A stretch of DNA of 64,000 nt. Origin: DASZWJ01 sp963813895 (GTDB lineage: Bacteria > Pseudomonadota > Gammaproteobacteria > JAURND01). A model generated the notes under the pieces. The model was not told the DNA's origin and made no database searches. It was given only the letters and a program-made list of their open reading frames with translations. Positions 25,712-36,572 of this stretch are shown in pieces. Made by a program: the position numbers and the translations under genes. Where the stretch lies: assembly GCA_963813895.1 (NCBI GenBank), contig CAWFAS010000004.1:372001-436000 (forward strand). Reading direction: 5' to 3'. Position 1 is the first letter of the stretch, and each line of letters starts with the position of its first letter.

Positions 25712-25872
25712 TAAAGGGGCGATTTAAAGTATGCTACAAAGCATATTTTGTGCGATACCCGATAAAAGAGCATTATATAGATGAAACCGTCGCGCTTACA
25801 TGGACGTATTTACCGAAGAACATTGCCACTAGATGAAGATCTTTCGCTGTGCTCAGGATGACAATGAGCAGC

Positions 25873-26574
25873 TTAGCTACTTTCACTGATCCATGCGCGA
25901 CAATCTAATATAATTTCTTTAATTCCGACACTTGGGGACATGCTCTGTAAATAATCCACTGTTTTTACAACGTCATCCGTGCTGATCATGTCCTCTTTTG
26001 GCATCGGCATTTCTGCAGTCATGGGTGTATTAACCCAAGAAGGGCATATAGCAGTAACATAAATACCTAGGGGAGCTAATTCTTTATATAACGCTTCATT
26101 GAAACCCACAAGTCCGAATTTTGAAGCAGCATATCCGCCCAATTGGCCCCAAGCTATTTTGCCTGATTTAGAGGCGATATTAATGATCCGGCCTGAGCGC
26201 TGCTGTTTCATGTAGGGGGTTACTGCATGAACCAAGTTAAACGCCCCGATCAGATTTGTATTCAACATCTTTGAAAATTCATCCAAAGATAATTCAGAAG
26301 TTCCTGGCTTTGCATAGCCCGCATTATTCACCAGCAAATCTAGATGCGCATGTTTTTGCGCAAAACTGTTAACAGCATTTTCCACCAGCTGATAATTTAC
26401 AACGTCCAATGGCGTATAGGTATGGTTTGTACCCAGTTTGGTTTTGATTGCTGCAAGTTTTTCTTCATTGCGAGCAATCAATAGCAATTCATAGCCTTTT
26501 TTAGCCAGATTTTCAGCTATCGCTAGTCCTATGCCGCTATTGGCACCAGTAATAATGGCGGTTTTTTTGTTCAT
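25873..26574 (-). CDS. Short-chain dehydrogenase/reductase (FabG-like)
   Basis: A 233-aa classical SDR: TGANSGIG cofactor motif at residues 9-16, NNAGY, IINIASKSG with the catalytic Ser, YAASK (Tyr/Lys), and the CPSWVNTPM substrate-loop start. It is the last gene of the minus-strand lipid-synthase operon, 48 bp after the preceding SDR. A ketoacyl- or aldehyde-reduction step on the Pfa product is plausible but inferred only from position. Confidence 0.9.
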   Translation of the reverse strand: MNKKTAIITGANSGIGLAIAENLAKKGYELLLIARNEEKLAAIKTKLGTNHTYTPLDVVNYQLVENAVNSFAQKHAHLDLLVNNAGYAKPGTSELSLDEFSKMLNTNLIGAFNLVHAVTPYMKQQRSGRIINIASKSGKIAWGQLGGYAASKFGLVGFNEALYKELAPLGIYVTAICPSWVNTPMTAEMPMPKEDMISTDDVVKTVDYLQSMSPSVGIKEIILDCRAWISESS

Positions 26575-26622
26575 TGTGAACCTCTCTATTTTGAAAATTA
26601 AACAAACTTAAACAGACTTAAT

Positions 26623-27471
26623 TTAGTTTTTTGCGCCTTTGTATAACAACTTAACTACCTTTTGATAACCGCAGGGAAATAGCCGCTGTATGTAATCTAG
26701 TATATTTGCAGAATTACCAATTAACACGCGCTTCTTTTTTTTAAGAATAGCATTAATAATAATTGATGCCGCTCTTTCAGGGGTAACCTTCAAATATTTT
26801 TCTGCCTTATTAAGAACGTTAGAGTCATCATAAAACTGGCTATTTTTAGCTATGCGAGCATTTCGCATGATATTAGTTCTAATCCCACCGGGGTAAACAC
26901 AGGTAGCAAAAACGTTAGATTGCTTCAATTCCAGTTCCTGTTGCAAACTTTCCGTAAAACCACGAACAGCAAATTTAGTGCTGCAATAAAAACCAGAGGT
27001 AGGCATGCTAATTAGTCCATACAAGCTCGACACATTCACTATATGACCACCACCGAAAGAACGGAGATAAGGCAAAAAAGCTTTAGTGCCATAAATTACA
27101 CCCAGTAGATTAACACCTACTATTTCCTGAATCTCTTCGTAACTTGATTCTTCTATATATCCCTTTAAATACATGCCCGCATTATTAATAATGATATCCA
27201 CACGACCATAATGAGTTACCACATCATCAGCCCATTTATGTACCGCTACACGATCTGAAATATTGAGCGTTGTAAGATGTACCGCAGCTTTATTTCCTAT
27301 TAAGGTCGAGGTTTTTAAAAGTTCGTCGGGATTAATATCGGAAAGTGCCAGAGTAGCCCCTTTTTCAGCTAGAGCAATGGCCAAAGCTCGCCCAATTCCT
27401 GATGAAGCTCCTGTAATGGCAACCACTTTGCCCTCATATGAGAGTGATTTTGATTTTTCTGGGATGTTCAT
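26623..27471 (-). CDS. Short-chain dehydrogenase/reductase
   Basis: A 282-aa SDR with TGASSGIG, NNAGM, VNVSSLYG and YCSTK catalytic residues and YPGGIRTNI. The C-terminus is about 40 aa longer than in FabG and is basic (ILKKKKRVLIG ... RLFPCGYQKVVKLLYKGAKN), as in SDRs that touch membranes and act on long-chain lipids. It follows pfaD by 63 bp in the same operon. Confidence 0.88.
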   Translation of the reverse strand: MNIPEKSKSLSYEGKVVAITGASSGIGRALAIALAEKGATLALSDINPDELLKTSTLIGNKAAVHLTTLNISDRVAVHKWADDVVTHYGRVDIIINNAGMYLKGYIEESSYEEIQEIVGVNLLGVIYGTKAFLPYLRSFGGGHIVNVSSLYGLISMPTSGFYCSTKFAVRGFTESLQQELELKQSNVFATCVYPGGIRTNIMRNARIAKNSQFYDDSNVLNKAEKYLKVTPERAASIIINAILKKKKRVLIGNSANILDYIQRLFPCGYQKVVKLLYKGAKN

Positions 27472-27534
27472 ATTATTTCCTCTATTTTTAAAAAACGAGA
27501 GTTACCACACTCTGAATCAAGTATATTCCCAGAT

Positions 27535-29121
27535 TCAAATACCCAGCAACCTTGGACGAAACTCAAAAGCCGCTGCAGCTAATGCTATTCCAAAGCTGCG
27601 TAATTGTGCAGCACGGGTGATAACTGCTGCCCCTTCTAACAAGTTGTAGCCAATCTGTTGCACACTACGGTTATTGATGTCTTCCAGAAATGACCCTTTA
27701 ACCCAGTCATTGAAAGCACCCATAGCGGGACCACACCATAATTGATAATCTAAAACCCGCGATGCATCGCCGCTGATTGCCCAACGGCTGGATAACCCCA
27801 GATAAGAACGGAACACCAAGGCCATGCGGTGTTTGGGATTTTGTTCCGCCAAGCTAATTTGCTGTGGATCACGTTTTTCAAAAAAAGCGCGTGTATTTTT
27901 CCAAACTTCCTCAAGAGGCACATGAAAAAATTTTTGTTCCAGGTTTTCTTGTTCTTCAGCTGGAATATCTTCTAGAGAGGGATATTTAAGATATAATTCG
28001 TATAATTTAATGGCACGCCGACTAAACATAGTGCCGCGCTTTAATACCTGCAGTTTTACTCCCAACTCAAACATGTCTGCCGCTGGTGCCATCTCCACAT
28101 CAGCCATATCAGCCTGCGCTAGCATCGCTTTAGCTTTAGGACAGACACCAGCCTCCAGTGCTGATTGATTGACACTACCTGTCAATACATAAGCCGCCCC
28201 CATGGCAAACGCGGCTGCTACCGCGGTGGGTGTGCCCAAGCCTCCGGCTGCACCTACTCGCAGCGGTTGCGTATATCCATGCTTTTCAGTCAACTGTAAC
28301 GCCAGGTGTTGGATTACGGGAAATAACGTGCCCAGCGGCCGGTTATCGGTATGACCACCAGAATCTGCTTCAGCGGTGATATCTTCAGCGACAGGTAAAT
28401 TTCTAGCAAGTTGGGCTTCTTGTTCTGTCAGTTTCCCCTGACTGACTAATTGCGTCAGTAATTGAGCAGGCACAGGTGTCATAAAGTGTTTTGCTACTTC
28501 TGAACGCGATATTTTGGTCAATACATGGTTACGTCGACGGATATTACCCTGGGGATCGGTGTGCAATCCTGAAAAAGCATAATGCACAATAAACGGACTT
28601 AATGACATATAGGCGGACGAAGAAATACGCTGGACTCCAAACCGCAGAAATAGGTTGACAGTAGCTTCTTCCAAAGCAGGTTCGTTGGGATTATAAATAA
28701 GATTTGCACCCCAGCCGCCATATTCTGCTCCCAACTCACTTCGAATTTTCTGCAGATTTTTCTCAATAACCTCAGGCATGAGTCCAGCCGCGCCAAATGA
28801 ACCCATAAAACCACTTTTGGCTGCAGCGATGACACACTCAGCCGAAGCGATCCCATTAGCCATTTCACCTACGATATAGGGAAAACGTATTTGGTGGGTT
28901 GCCAAAAAGGCAGGGTCACCGAGCCATTCAGGATATAATGAAGGGATAGTCGCTACGTACGTTAAATCAATTCTGCTTTGCAGTGTAGAGATAGATAAAC
29001 TTTCCGCATTTACTAAACCCAACTGTTGAGTAGCACTATCTTTTACAATGTGAATCGTTTCACGAACTTGAGGAATAAGTTGCAATATTTCTTCAGCGGT
29101 AAATGCAATTAATCTGCTCAT
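27535..29121 (-). CDS. pfaD: PfaD-type FMN-dependent enoyl reductase
   Basis: A 528-aa protein of the PfaD family, a nitronate-monooxygenase-like TIM barrel that acts as trans-enoyl reductase for Pfa lipid synthases. Features include LGLVNAESL, IRFPYIVGEMANGI, GFMGSFGAAGL, the flavin-site run RVGAAGGLGTPTAVAAAFAM, AAYVLTGSVNQ, and the long C-terminal extension ending NNRSVQQIGYNLLEGAAV. Length and motifs match family members. It lies 12 bp downstream of the dehydratase gene. Confidence 0.92.
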   Translation of the reverse strand: MSRLIAFTAEEILQLIPQVRETIHIVKDSATQQLGLVNAESLSISTLQSRIDLTYVATIPSLYPEWLGDPAFLATHQIRFPYIVGEMANGIASAECVIAAAKSGFMGSFGAAGLMPEVIEKNLQKIRSELGAEYGGWGANLIYNPNEPALEEATVNLFLRFGVQRISSSAYMSLSPFIVHYAFSGLHTDPQGNIRRRNHVLTKISRSEVAKHFMTPVPAQLLTQLVSQGKLTEQEAQLARNLPVAEDITAEADSGGHTDNRPLGTLFPVIQHLALQLTEKHGYTQPLRVGAAGGLGTPTAVAAAFAMGAAYVLTGSVNQSALEAGVCPKAKAMLAQADMADVEMAPAADMFELGVKLQVLKRGTMFSRRAIKLYELYLKYPSLEDIPAEEQENLEQKFFHVPLEEVWKNTRAFFEKRDPQQISLAEQNPKHRMALVFRSYLGLSSRWAISGDASRVLDYQLWCGPAMGAFNDWVKGSFLEDINNRSVQQIGYNLLEGAAVITRAAQLRSFGIALAAAAFEFRPRLLGI

Positions 29122-29133
29122 AAGAAGATACCT

Positions 29134-30450
29134 CTAAGGGGGCACTAAGCGGCTGCTGGCGTGCTGAATGTATAACGCTTTTAGACCATCTATACTTACC
29201 AATAAGTGAGCAATAATGGTTGGATATGGTTCTGCTATTATTTCTTCAATAAAAATTTCATACACTATTTGTTTTGTTTTCGGAGTACATTGCCCACGAC
29301 AACGCAATTGCATTTCTACCTCCGGCACAGGTTCTAAACGCCAACCCTCTTTATCCAGAGTATAACCTAAGGCCGCCAGATAAAAATAAGCCATCTGGAC
29401 TCCTCCTTCCGACATCAGTGAGCCCGGCATGCACGGATCATCTTTAAAATGATATTTAAAAAACCAATCGTCTGGCGAAACATTTTGTATGGCACGCATA
29501 TAACCACGCCCTACGGGGCCACCCTGCGGATCAAAATCAGTCACCTCATGAATAAACCGCATCTTGCCATTTGGGATGCGTGGGTTCTGCTGATGGGTTT
29601 TAGCAAGTTCAAATCCCGCACCAAAACAAGCGAATGTGTCGCCTTCACTAAATGCATTGACCTGTTCAACCGTAAAATGACGCTGCGTGCATAATACTTT
29701 AGGTGGATCCAGCTGGGCATTTTTTTTAAATTTGATTGCTGTTGGCTCCCAAACCACTCCAGTGGAATCAGCTAGTTCTAAAGGAGAAATAAACCCAGCC
29801 TGGCCATTTTTCATATTGATACGCAATTCACCATTGATATACCCTTTGAAATGAAATGAGGCCAAGCGAAAATCACCTAATTTAGTAAAGCGTTCTAATT
29901 GTATTTCATACACCAATGTTTCTCCCGGTTTAGGTAAGCCACCATGAAAAGTAACGTCTGCACCCAACAAACGATACACTCGTTGGTCCTTATTATTAAA
30001 ATCAATACCTACCCACGAAACCAGCACTAAATCGGCCTGACCCGCTTCGACCATCATACTGACCGGCATATGCCCTTGATGCAAATACCAAGAGTCTGCT
30101 GAAATATCGGTTTCTGACCAGATTGTCCCCGTAGACATGCTCAGCGGTTCACCTTCCAGCTTTATTATTCTGTCTATCAAAAGCAATGGTGGCATGGGTA
30201 AAAAACGTGGCGGATGTGCATCACGGTCCACAGCTGCAAATAGCGGTCCGAATACTGAAGAAATTTTGCCACTTGCCAGCTCTTCGAGATCCTCACGAGA
30301 AAATAAGGGTTTGCTAGTATTTTCCTGTTTTGAAGCAACTAATGAACTATTTTTTAATTGCCTTAAAGTATCTGCTTCTAAAGAAGGCAATTGTAGCGGT
30401 TTAAGGTGGGCTGCATATACCAATCTATTTTGGGATGGCTTTTTATCCAT
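29134..30450 (-). CDS. FabA-like double-hotdog dehydratase (PfaC C-terminal type)
   Basis: A 438-aa protein with two hotdog units. Unit one (about 75-225) has PPLLLIDRI and WYLHQGHMPVSMMVEAGQ. Unit two (about 255-430) has RFIHEVTDFDP and the full FabA-type catalytic block KYHFKDDPCMPGSL. In PUFA synthases such domains sit at the C-terminus of PfaC and remove water from the 3-hydroxyacyl chain, sometimes with isomerisation. Here they form a separate protein whose start overlaps the stop of the KS-CLF-AT gene by 8 bp. Confidence 0.9.
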   Translation of the reverse strand: MDKKPSQNRLVYAAHLKPLQLPSLEADTLRQLKNSSLVASKQENTSKPLFSREDLEELASGKISSVFGPLFAAVDRDAHPPRFLPMPPLLLIDRIIKLEGEPLSMSTGTIWSETDISADSWYLHQGHMPVSMMVEAGQADLVLVSWVGIDFNNKDQRVYRLLGADVTFHGGLPKPGETLVYEIQLERFTKLGDFRLASFHFKGYINGELRINMKNGQAGFISPLELADSTGVVWEPTAIKFKKNAQLDPPKVLCTQRHFTVEQVNAFSEGDTFACFGAGFELAKTHQQNPRIPNGKMRFIHEVTDFDPQGGPVGRGYMRAIQNVSPDDWFFKYHFKDDPCMPGSLMSEGGVQMAYFYLAALGYTLDKEGWRLEPVPEVEMQLRCRGQCTPKTKQIVYEIFIEEIIAEPYPTIIAHLLVSIDGLKALYIQHASSRLVPP

Positions 30451-33400
30451 GGTTTTTTACTCTGTCAATAAACGCTTTATGATTCACATTCACACCGGCC
30501 GCCATTAATTCTGCTATCACATGCAGGGTCTGCGTTAAACTGCAGCGACGCGGTTGGTCATAATGCGTTGCAATATAATCTTGCTTACCCAAAATTTCTT
30601 TAATCCAATGGCTGCATAATCCTTGTGGGCCGTGCTCAATAAAAATACGTGCGCCATCCTGCCAGGCATTGTGTATCAATTTTGGAAAATCAACTACCTC
30701 GGTGCCAATTTTTAACATATACTCCGCTACACTATCTGAAGTAAGTGGATAGGGTTTACCTGTTATACACGAATAAATCCGCACATCCAGAGGATTAATC
30801 ACCCGATGATGCAATTGATACCAAGTTTGGGCAACCGCACGCACTTCAGGGCAGTGGACCATAAAATCTATCTTTAATTTGGTCGCCCCTAAGGGACGTA
30901 GTTTCTTAATTATTCTTTGGCAAGCTTGCGGTATTCCAGCAATAACGCAGTCATGCGGAGTATTAATAATGGTGAGGTGACAGTAAGGTTCATCCACCAA
31001 CGCTTTTTTCACCTGATCTATATCTTCGTGAATGCGCCAATTCTGCCAGCCAATTTCATCTTCATGCAGGTTGGGATAATACTGGCGTAATGCAACATAT
31101 TCTCTGTCCAGTAAACGGGTAAATAATTCAGATTTTTCCGCAAATTTTTCCATATCGTCCTGATCATGAAAAACATCCATAGCATTTAAAGCATTAGACT
31201 CGCCTAATGAATGGCCCAAAACGCAGTCCATACGGATACCCAGCACTTCACGACTGATTCTATAATGTAGCCCGCCTAGAAAATCCGCCGCTAAAGATTC
31301 AGTTAAAAAATTGTCAGTTGTCTGAGGTGATCCATACAATAAATTTAGTACCCCCTGCTCATTATGGTAACGTTGATGCATCTCTTCTAATATTTCAGGA
31401 AAAGCTAAAGTTAAATCAATTCCCATATCCGGATAAGAAGTATTAGAGGAAGCAAATACAAATGCCACGTCACCCTGCAACGGCTGATCACGATAATAAA
31501 TACCGTGATGCGGCAAACTCAAAGTTAAATTTTGCTGTGAACTAGCAAGCAGATGTAAAGCGATTTGTTTTTTCTGCTGCAAAGAGGCACTATCGTCAGC
31601 TATCATCACCAATTTTGCTGGCCCCTTCTCGGATAGAACCTGGTTTTGTAGCGCATCTATCACTTCCTGCCGATTATGACCGGAGAAATAATATAATTGT
31701 GGCATTTTGGTCATTATAAATGGCTTGCGAGTCGCCCCAAGGTCAGCAGCTAAAAATACGCTCTTGGTGTGGCCGCTGAATGCATGGACCTTAACCTGTG
31801 CAGTACAAGGTCCATCGTCAAAAGGTATCCAGGGGATTGGAAAATGTTTTCCGGTAGCTGCAGGTAATAACTGGTCATGGCACGCCATAGCTGCCAATGC
31901 AACATGTAATAAACCCGAAGCGGCATGTGCATGTCCCAATAACGGAATAAACTGGGTTTCATCAATAGCATAAGATACGGACGGCGCCAATGAATCATCG
32001 CCGAGTATTGCAATAATCTGCTCATTCTCTTTTCTGGCATCGCTAAGGCGTTTTAGCACCAACACGACAACTGCGTCGCTTGGTATGTGTTTCTCCTTAG
32101 GCAATAGGGCTTTCACCGCCAGTTGATGAACCAATTCACAACTCATATCCACCGCGCCCACTACCGCCATATCAATTTCTCCGGCGTGCAGGGCATCACT
32201 GGCGATTTGTAATGCGGTTAACCCTGATAATTCTTCGCTACAGACAGCAAAGCAAGGCCCCTTACAATCCCATTGCATAGCCAGACGGCTGGCCAAAACA
32301 TTGGGCATTGCACCGAGAATATGAGCAGGCTTGCAAAGGGGAGTGATACTGTCTAATGCCTGCGTTAGCCACTGCGCAGAGGGGGTAATACCCTGTTTGG
32401 CAAACAGGCCGGTTAAAAACCAGCGCAGACTGCGTCGAGATATTTCAGGATCACATCCCATACCTACAAAAATACCTGCCCTATCTGCCAAATGGGGCTG
32501 TTTAACTTGCTCCATCACCGCCAAGCCGGCATGGAGAATAGCCAGATGTTGTCCAAGCGCCTCTTTTAAATCATTGGGCGGAAACCGTAATCCAAAAGGC
32601 AATGCGATCTGTTCTATCTTGGCTTGCAGAAGACCCTCTGTTTCTTTTAATAGTGATTGTCCAGAAAGTATATGCTGCCATATCGCTTCTATTCCGATAC
32701 AACTCCCCACCATGCCGCTCATCGCAACGATGGCAATGCGTTCAGGCTTGTTGACAGCATCCTCGTTCCGGTGTTCCGATAGCAATGGGAGTGCTTTGGT
32801 TTCCTGTTGATTAAGTGGAAATAATTTGGATTTAACGGATGAATCGGGCAAATACTGTTCAACGATTAGATGGCAATTGGTGCCACCCATACCAAAACCA
32901 CTGATAGCTGCACGTAACGGCTGATTATCCAGGGTCTGCCATTTGCGGGGTTCTGAAAGTGTAATAAAATTGGATTGTTGCAGTTCGTCAATTGGATCCT
33001 TTAAATCTTTGATGGGGGGTAATTTGCCTGCATGCATAGCATAAAGCACACGCGTCAATGCTGGACAGGTCGACGCCGTCAATGCATGTCCCAAATTAGC
33101 TTTTAATGCACCTAATACTAATCCCTCATTATCTTTGAAAATCTGTTGCATACTACGGATTTCAACGCCATCACCCACAGGGGTGCCCGTCGCATGACAT
33201 TCTATATATGAAATCGTTTTCGGATCGATACCCGCTGTGTTATAGGCTTTCTGCATGGCCAATGTCTGGCCTGCTACGGTTGGAACCAACATTCCAGGGC
33301 TATGGCCATCATTCGACAGTCCGATACCCCGAATGATTCCGAGAATCGCATCTCTATCACGGATGGCATCATCTAAACGCTTTAATACGAATAGGCCACC

Positions 33401-34180
33401 CCCTTCCGTTGGCACCAAACCATCGGCACGGCGGTCAAAGGGTCTACTCTGTCCACTTTTACTTAAAGCGTGCAAACGAGTAAAGCTCATGAGAACCGAT
33501 AATTCATCCGGCACATTTATCCCGCCTGCTAGCATCAAGTCAGCACGGCGCGTCTGCAGTTCTCGACAGGCTAATTTCAAAGCGTAAGTAGAAGAACCAC
33601 ACGCCGCATCCAAGGTAAAGGCATTACCCGATAAATTTAGTGCATTGGCTAAAAACAGTGCCGGAAAACCTGACATAAAACGATTACGCCAATCATTATC
33701 TGAAGAAAACAGATGTTGTAATTCCGGAACTTGCTGATTGAGCCAGGTCTGTAAGGTTAATTCGGTGAGCTTATGCATTGGATAGGACAGATTGGCAAAA
33801 ATAGCGCCCATCTGTACTCGGCCAAGATCCTGATAATCATAATGCGTTTGGCGTAAGGCTTCGCGCGCCAAATGTAAAGGCCACTGAAACACCGGCCCCA
33901 ATTTGTTGATCTCTTCAGCAGGTATGGCGAAACCTTCCGGATCAAACCTATCCTTAAAACCTCTGATATAACCCGCACGCGTGGTCCAAGTATGATCAGG
34001 ATCTAGTTCACCACTGGTGGTATTATTGATAATGCTGGCTGGGTCAACTATCCAGCGATTTTCAGGTACTTCGGACAAACTGTCTCTTTTCTCTACGGAT
34101 AAACGCCACAAGTCCACAGGGCTAAATACTCCAGGAAATAAACAAGACTGCCCAATAATTGCAATAGATTCAAAAACCAT
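30443..34180 (-). CDS. pfaC: Pfa-type KS-CLF-AT protein (PfaC/Pfa3-like)
   Basis: A 1245-aa protein. The ketosynthase is at about 1-445, with Cys194 in DAACGSS, His329 in ECHATGTP and His365 in ANLGHA. A second KS-like unit at about 470-790 has VCSEELSG where the active Cys would stand, so it is a chain-length factor. An acyltransferase at about 880-1230 has Ser991 in GHSLGES. KS-CLF-AT is the order seen in myxobacterial Pfa3 and thraustochytrid OrfB, not in marine PfaC (KS-CLF-DH-DH). The dehydratase follows as its own gene. Start ATG is 62 bp after the KR-DH frame. Confidence 0.9.
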   Translation of the reverse strand: MVFESIAIIGQSCLFPGVFSPVDLWRLSVEKRDSLSEVPENRWIVDPASIINNTTSGELDPDHTWTTRAGYIRGFKDRFDPEGFAIPAEEINKLGPVFQWPLHLAREALRQTHYDYQDLGRVQMGAIFANLSYPMHKLTELTLQTWLNQQVPELQHLFSSDNDWRNRFMSGFPALFLANALNLSGNAFTLDAACGSSTYALKLACRELQTRRADLMLAGGINVPDELSVLMSFTRLHALSKSGQSRPFDRRADGLVPTEGGGLFVLKRLDDAIRDRDAILGIIRGIGLSNDGHSPGMLVPTVAGQTLAMQKAYNTAGIDPKTISYIECHATGTPVGDGVEIRSMQQIFKDNEGLVLGALKANLGHALTASTCPALTRVLYAMHAGKLPPIKDLKDPIDELQQSNFITLSEPRKWQTLDNQPLRAAISGFGMGGTNCHLIVEQYLPDSSVKSKLFPLNQQETKALPLLSEHRNEDAVNKPERIAIVAMSGMVGSCIGIEAIWQHILSGQSLLKETEGLLQAKIEQIALPFGLRFPPNDLKEALGQHLAILHAGLAVMEQVKQPHLADRAGIFVGMGCDPEISRRSLRWFLTGLFAKQGITPSAQWLTQALDSITPLCKPAHILGAMPNVLASRLAMQWDCKGPCFAVCSEELSGLTALQIASDALHAGEIDMAVVGAVDMSCELVHQLAVKALLPKEKHIPSDAVVVLVLKRLSDARKENEQIIAILGDDSLAPSVSYAIDETQFIPLLGHAHAASGLLHVALAAMACHDQLLPAATGKHFPIPWIPFDDGPCTAQVKVHAFSGHTKSVFLAADLGATRKPFIMTKMPQLYYFSGHNRQEVIDALQNQVLSEKGPAKLVMIADDSASLQQKKQIALHLLASSQQNLTLSLPHHGIYYRDQPLQGDVAFVFASSNTSYPDMGIDLTLAFPEILEEMHQRYHNEQGVLNLLYGSPQTTDNFLTESLAADFLGGLHYRISREVLGIRMDCVLGHSLGESNALNAMDVFHDQDDMEKFAEKSELFTRLLDREYVALRQYYPNLHEDEIGWQNWRIHEDIDQVKKALVDEPYCHLTIINTPHDCVIAGIPQACQRIIKKLRPLGATKLKIDFMVHCPEVRAVAQTWYQLHHRVINPLDVRIYSCITGKPYPLTSDSVAEYMLKIGTEVVDFPKLIHNAWQDGARIFIEHGPQGLCSHWIKEILGKQDYIATHYDQPRRCSLTQTLHVIAELMAAGVNVNHKAFIDRVKNHG

Positions 34181-34242
34181 AAAACTTCACCAATACTACC
34201 CTACAAAAAATTCTTCCTTACATAAAATAAACTGTCATCCAG

Positions 34243-36492
34243 TCATGGCATAACAATCCCTTCCAAGCGCTCTATTTTCGCGATGGGCTTACCATTGGCC
34301 AAACTGTATTCTGCATTGATAATACAGTGAATATCATTATACGATTCGACTTGTATCACTACGTTTATCGGTTCGGTTACCAGCCCCGGCTCGTATAAAA
34401 TAAAACGTTTCATTGACATAGGTAGAATGGGCCCTTTGACCGTACAGAACCATAGCCATACCATCTGCAATCCGCCATCCAACATAGCGACATCCAGACT
34501 CAATTTTTCCGTCAGCCAACTGGGATCAATTTTTGCCATTGCACGCACGCCAGTTACTACACCTTGGCATCCTTGTCCTGATAAATGGCTGACAGCTTGT
34601 ATGACTTGGAAGGCAGGCCCATGAAAAATAACTTGCTGCTGATAGGCCTGAGGAATTGTCCAAGGCCAGGCACGCTCCGCTTCAGGCGGCAAAAACGGTT
34701 TAAATGGAGCAATTTCTCCAGTTATAAGCGGTATGCGGGCCGTATAATGCAAAACCCCTTCTTGTGAACGCAGTTGTAATTGTAGATATTTATTCTGCTG
34801 CTGAGTTTTCTGTTCACATTCCACATAAAATACATGGCCTTGTTTAAAATGATTTAAACGAATCGCCTTTAAAACTTTCAAGTCTTCACATGAGCTTAAA
34901 GTATAACCAGGGTAATTTTGCTTTGCCGTGCGCATAAACCATTCCAAGGCTAAACACATGGGAACTACCGGGGCCTCTTTGATAGAATGATCTTGTAAAT
35001 AATGATGCGTGGCCTCACTCACATTAAATACTGCGGTGATACGCTGCGGTACTGCCGGAGCGGATATGGCACCGCCAAAAATTACTTCTGTCTGCTTAGG
35101 GGCTAAATGTGTTAGCTCCTGTACAAATAATTGCGCCCCTGCATCCAATGGCAATAAATTAATGTTCAGTTGACGGAAATGTTCTTTTAAGGCGGCAGAA
35201 ACCATACCACCTTCCCAAGGGCCCCAGTTCATGGACTTCACGATGCAATTAGAGCCGCGTCTACGTTGTTCTGACTGCGCAACCTTGTTCAGAATTTCAT
35301 TGGCCATAGCATAATCGCATTGGCCAGCATTGCCAAAACGCCCTGCAACTGAAGAGAACAAACCAATCACCCTAAGCGGTTCATTAGCAGTCGCTGCTAG
35401 CAAGGCTTGCAGGCCTTTGACTTTGGTATTGAAGACCAAAGCAAACTGTTCATCTGTTTTATCTTTAATCAGTTTATCAGCCAGAACACCAGCACCATGG
35501 ATAATACCGGTGATAGAACCCCATTTTTGATGAATGTCCGTAACGACTGTTTGCAGCTGCTGAACATTCTGTACATCACCCACGAAATATTCGGCGACAG
35601 ACCCGGCGTCGCGCAGGGCCTGCAAGGTTGCCTCCACTTCGCGACTGGCCAGTATTTGTCGTGCTTGCCTTTGTATCTCGGGTAAATTCAGCTTGTTTTT
35701 ATGGCTTTGCGCCCATTGTACTAAAGCGGCCTTCAGCTCAGCTTCGGTTTTGGCAGATTTACACACATCCGGTTCGCTTGCAGTTAAAGAAGTACGTCCT
35801 AATAAAGCAATGCGCGGTTGAAATTGCCTGGCTAACTCTATCAGGCAGGCGGCTGTTACACCTCGTGCCCCACCGGACACTAACAGTACTGATTGCTGTG
35901 AAATAACAGCGCGCGTTTCTCCTGCTTGCTGATCTTCTTTAAGCGCTAGGGTTATACGACGTCCGTCGGCTGGTAAACCAATCTCCTGTTCAGTTCCTCC
36001 CCCTTCAAACAATTCTGTTACCAAGCGCTCAATTAATGGCTCAATCAGGTGTGAATGGCGCGCCAGATCAACCACTCTGACGGTAGCAGCAGGCCATTCA
36101 CAAGCGGCTGTTTTAATCAATCCTGAACTACCAGCCGTCCAGGCCAGGGCGGGCTCACCCGTCTCCAAACCAAATGTGCCGCCGGTGTTCTGTACTATGA
36201 CCAGCGTACCACCTTGTTCCTGATAACGTGGGGCCAATTGTCTGGCAATCTTAAAATTACATTGGTTACTGGCAATCGCGCTGTCCTGATCGAGAAAATT
36301 CTGCCAAGCTAATAATGAAATAACTACCCCAGCATTTTCTGGTGGCACCTGATATAAGCCAGCAGAGCAACCCCGTTGGGTTAATCGTTGTACCAACAGG
36401 CATCCGGCTGCATCATCAGCATCAGCAATAACCGCTATTAATCCGCTGTTTAAACCGGGCAATTCTTTTCCTAAAGCAGGTTTTTCTATCAC
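34243..36492 (-). CDS. pfaA: Pfa-type KR-DH segment, 3' part of pfaA separated by a frameshift
   Basis: This 749-aa segment has a ketoreductase (LLVSGGARGVTA near 205, IIHGAGV, SSVAGRFGNAGQCDYAMAN) and a polyketide-type dehydratase (HHYLQDHSIKEAPVVP with the H-x8-P motif, then FHGPAFQVI). The marked start is GTG with no ribosome site. Upstream the same frame stays open for 33 codons (ISRYTLSVIEKPAL, a typical KR lead-in) back to the A7 run at 36588-36594, where it would join the PfaA frame after a -1 shift. I therefore read 34243-40235 as one KS-AT-ACP-KR-DH gene of about 2000 codons. Confidence 0.85.
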   Translation of the reverse strand: MIEKPALGKELPGLNSGLIAVIADADDAAGCLLVQRLTQRGCSAGLYQVPPENAGVVISLLAWQNFLDQDSAIASNQCNFKIARQLAPRYQEQGGTLVIVQNTGGTFGLETGEPALAWTAGSSGLIKTAACEWPAATVRVVDLARHSHLIEPLIERLVTELFEGGGTEQEIGLPADGRRITLALKEDQQAGETRAVISQQSVLLVSGGARGVTAACLIELARQFQPRIALLGRTSLTASEPDVCKSAKTEAELKAALVQWAQSHKNKLNLPEIQRQARQILASREVEATLQALRDAGSVAEYFVGDVQNVQQLQTVVTDIHQKWGSITGIIHGAGVLADKLIKDKTDEQFALVFNTKVKGLQALLAATANEPLRVIGLFSSVAGRFGNAGQCDYAMANEILNKVAQSEQRRRGSNCIVKSMNWGPWEGGMVSAALKEHFRQLNINLLPLDAGAQLFVQELTHLAPKQTEVIFGGAISAPAVPQRITAVFNVSEATHHYLQDHSIKEAPVVPMCLALEWFMRTAKQNYPGYTLSSCEDLKVLKAIRLNHFKQGHVFYVECEQKTQQQNKYLQLQLRSQEGVLHYTARIPLITGEIAPFKPFLPPEAERAWPWTIPQAYQQQVIFHGPAFQVIQAVSHLSGQGCQGVVTGVRAMAKIDPSWLTEKLSLDVAMLDGGLQMVWLWFCTVKGPILPMSMKRFILYEPGLVTEPINVVIQVESYNDIHCIINAEYSLANGKPIAKIERLEGIVMP

Positions 36493-36572
36493 GCTTAAAG
36501 TATAACGCGATATGCCTGGCGGATAAGTTACGGCCTGTCTAAGGGGAGGAGTAGTTTCTACCGTTGCTGCAA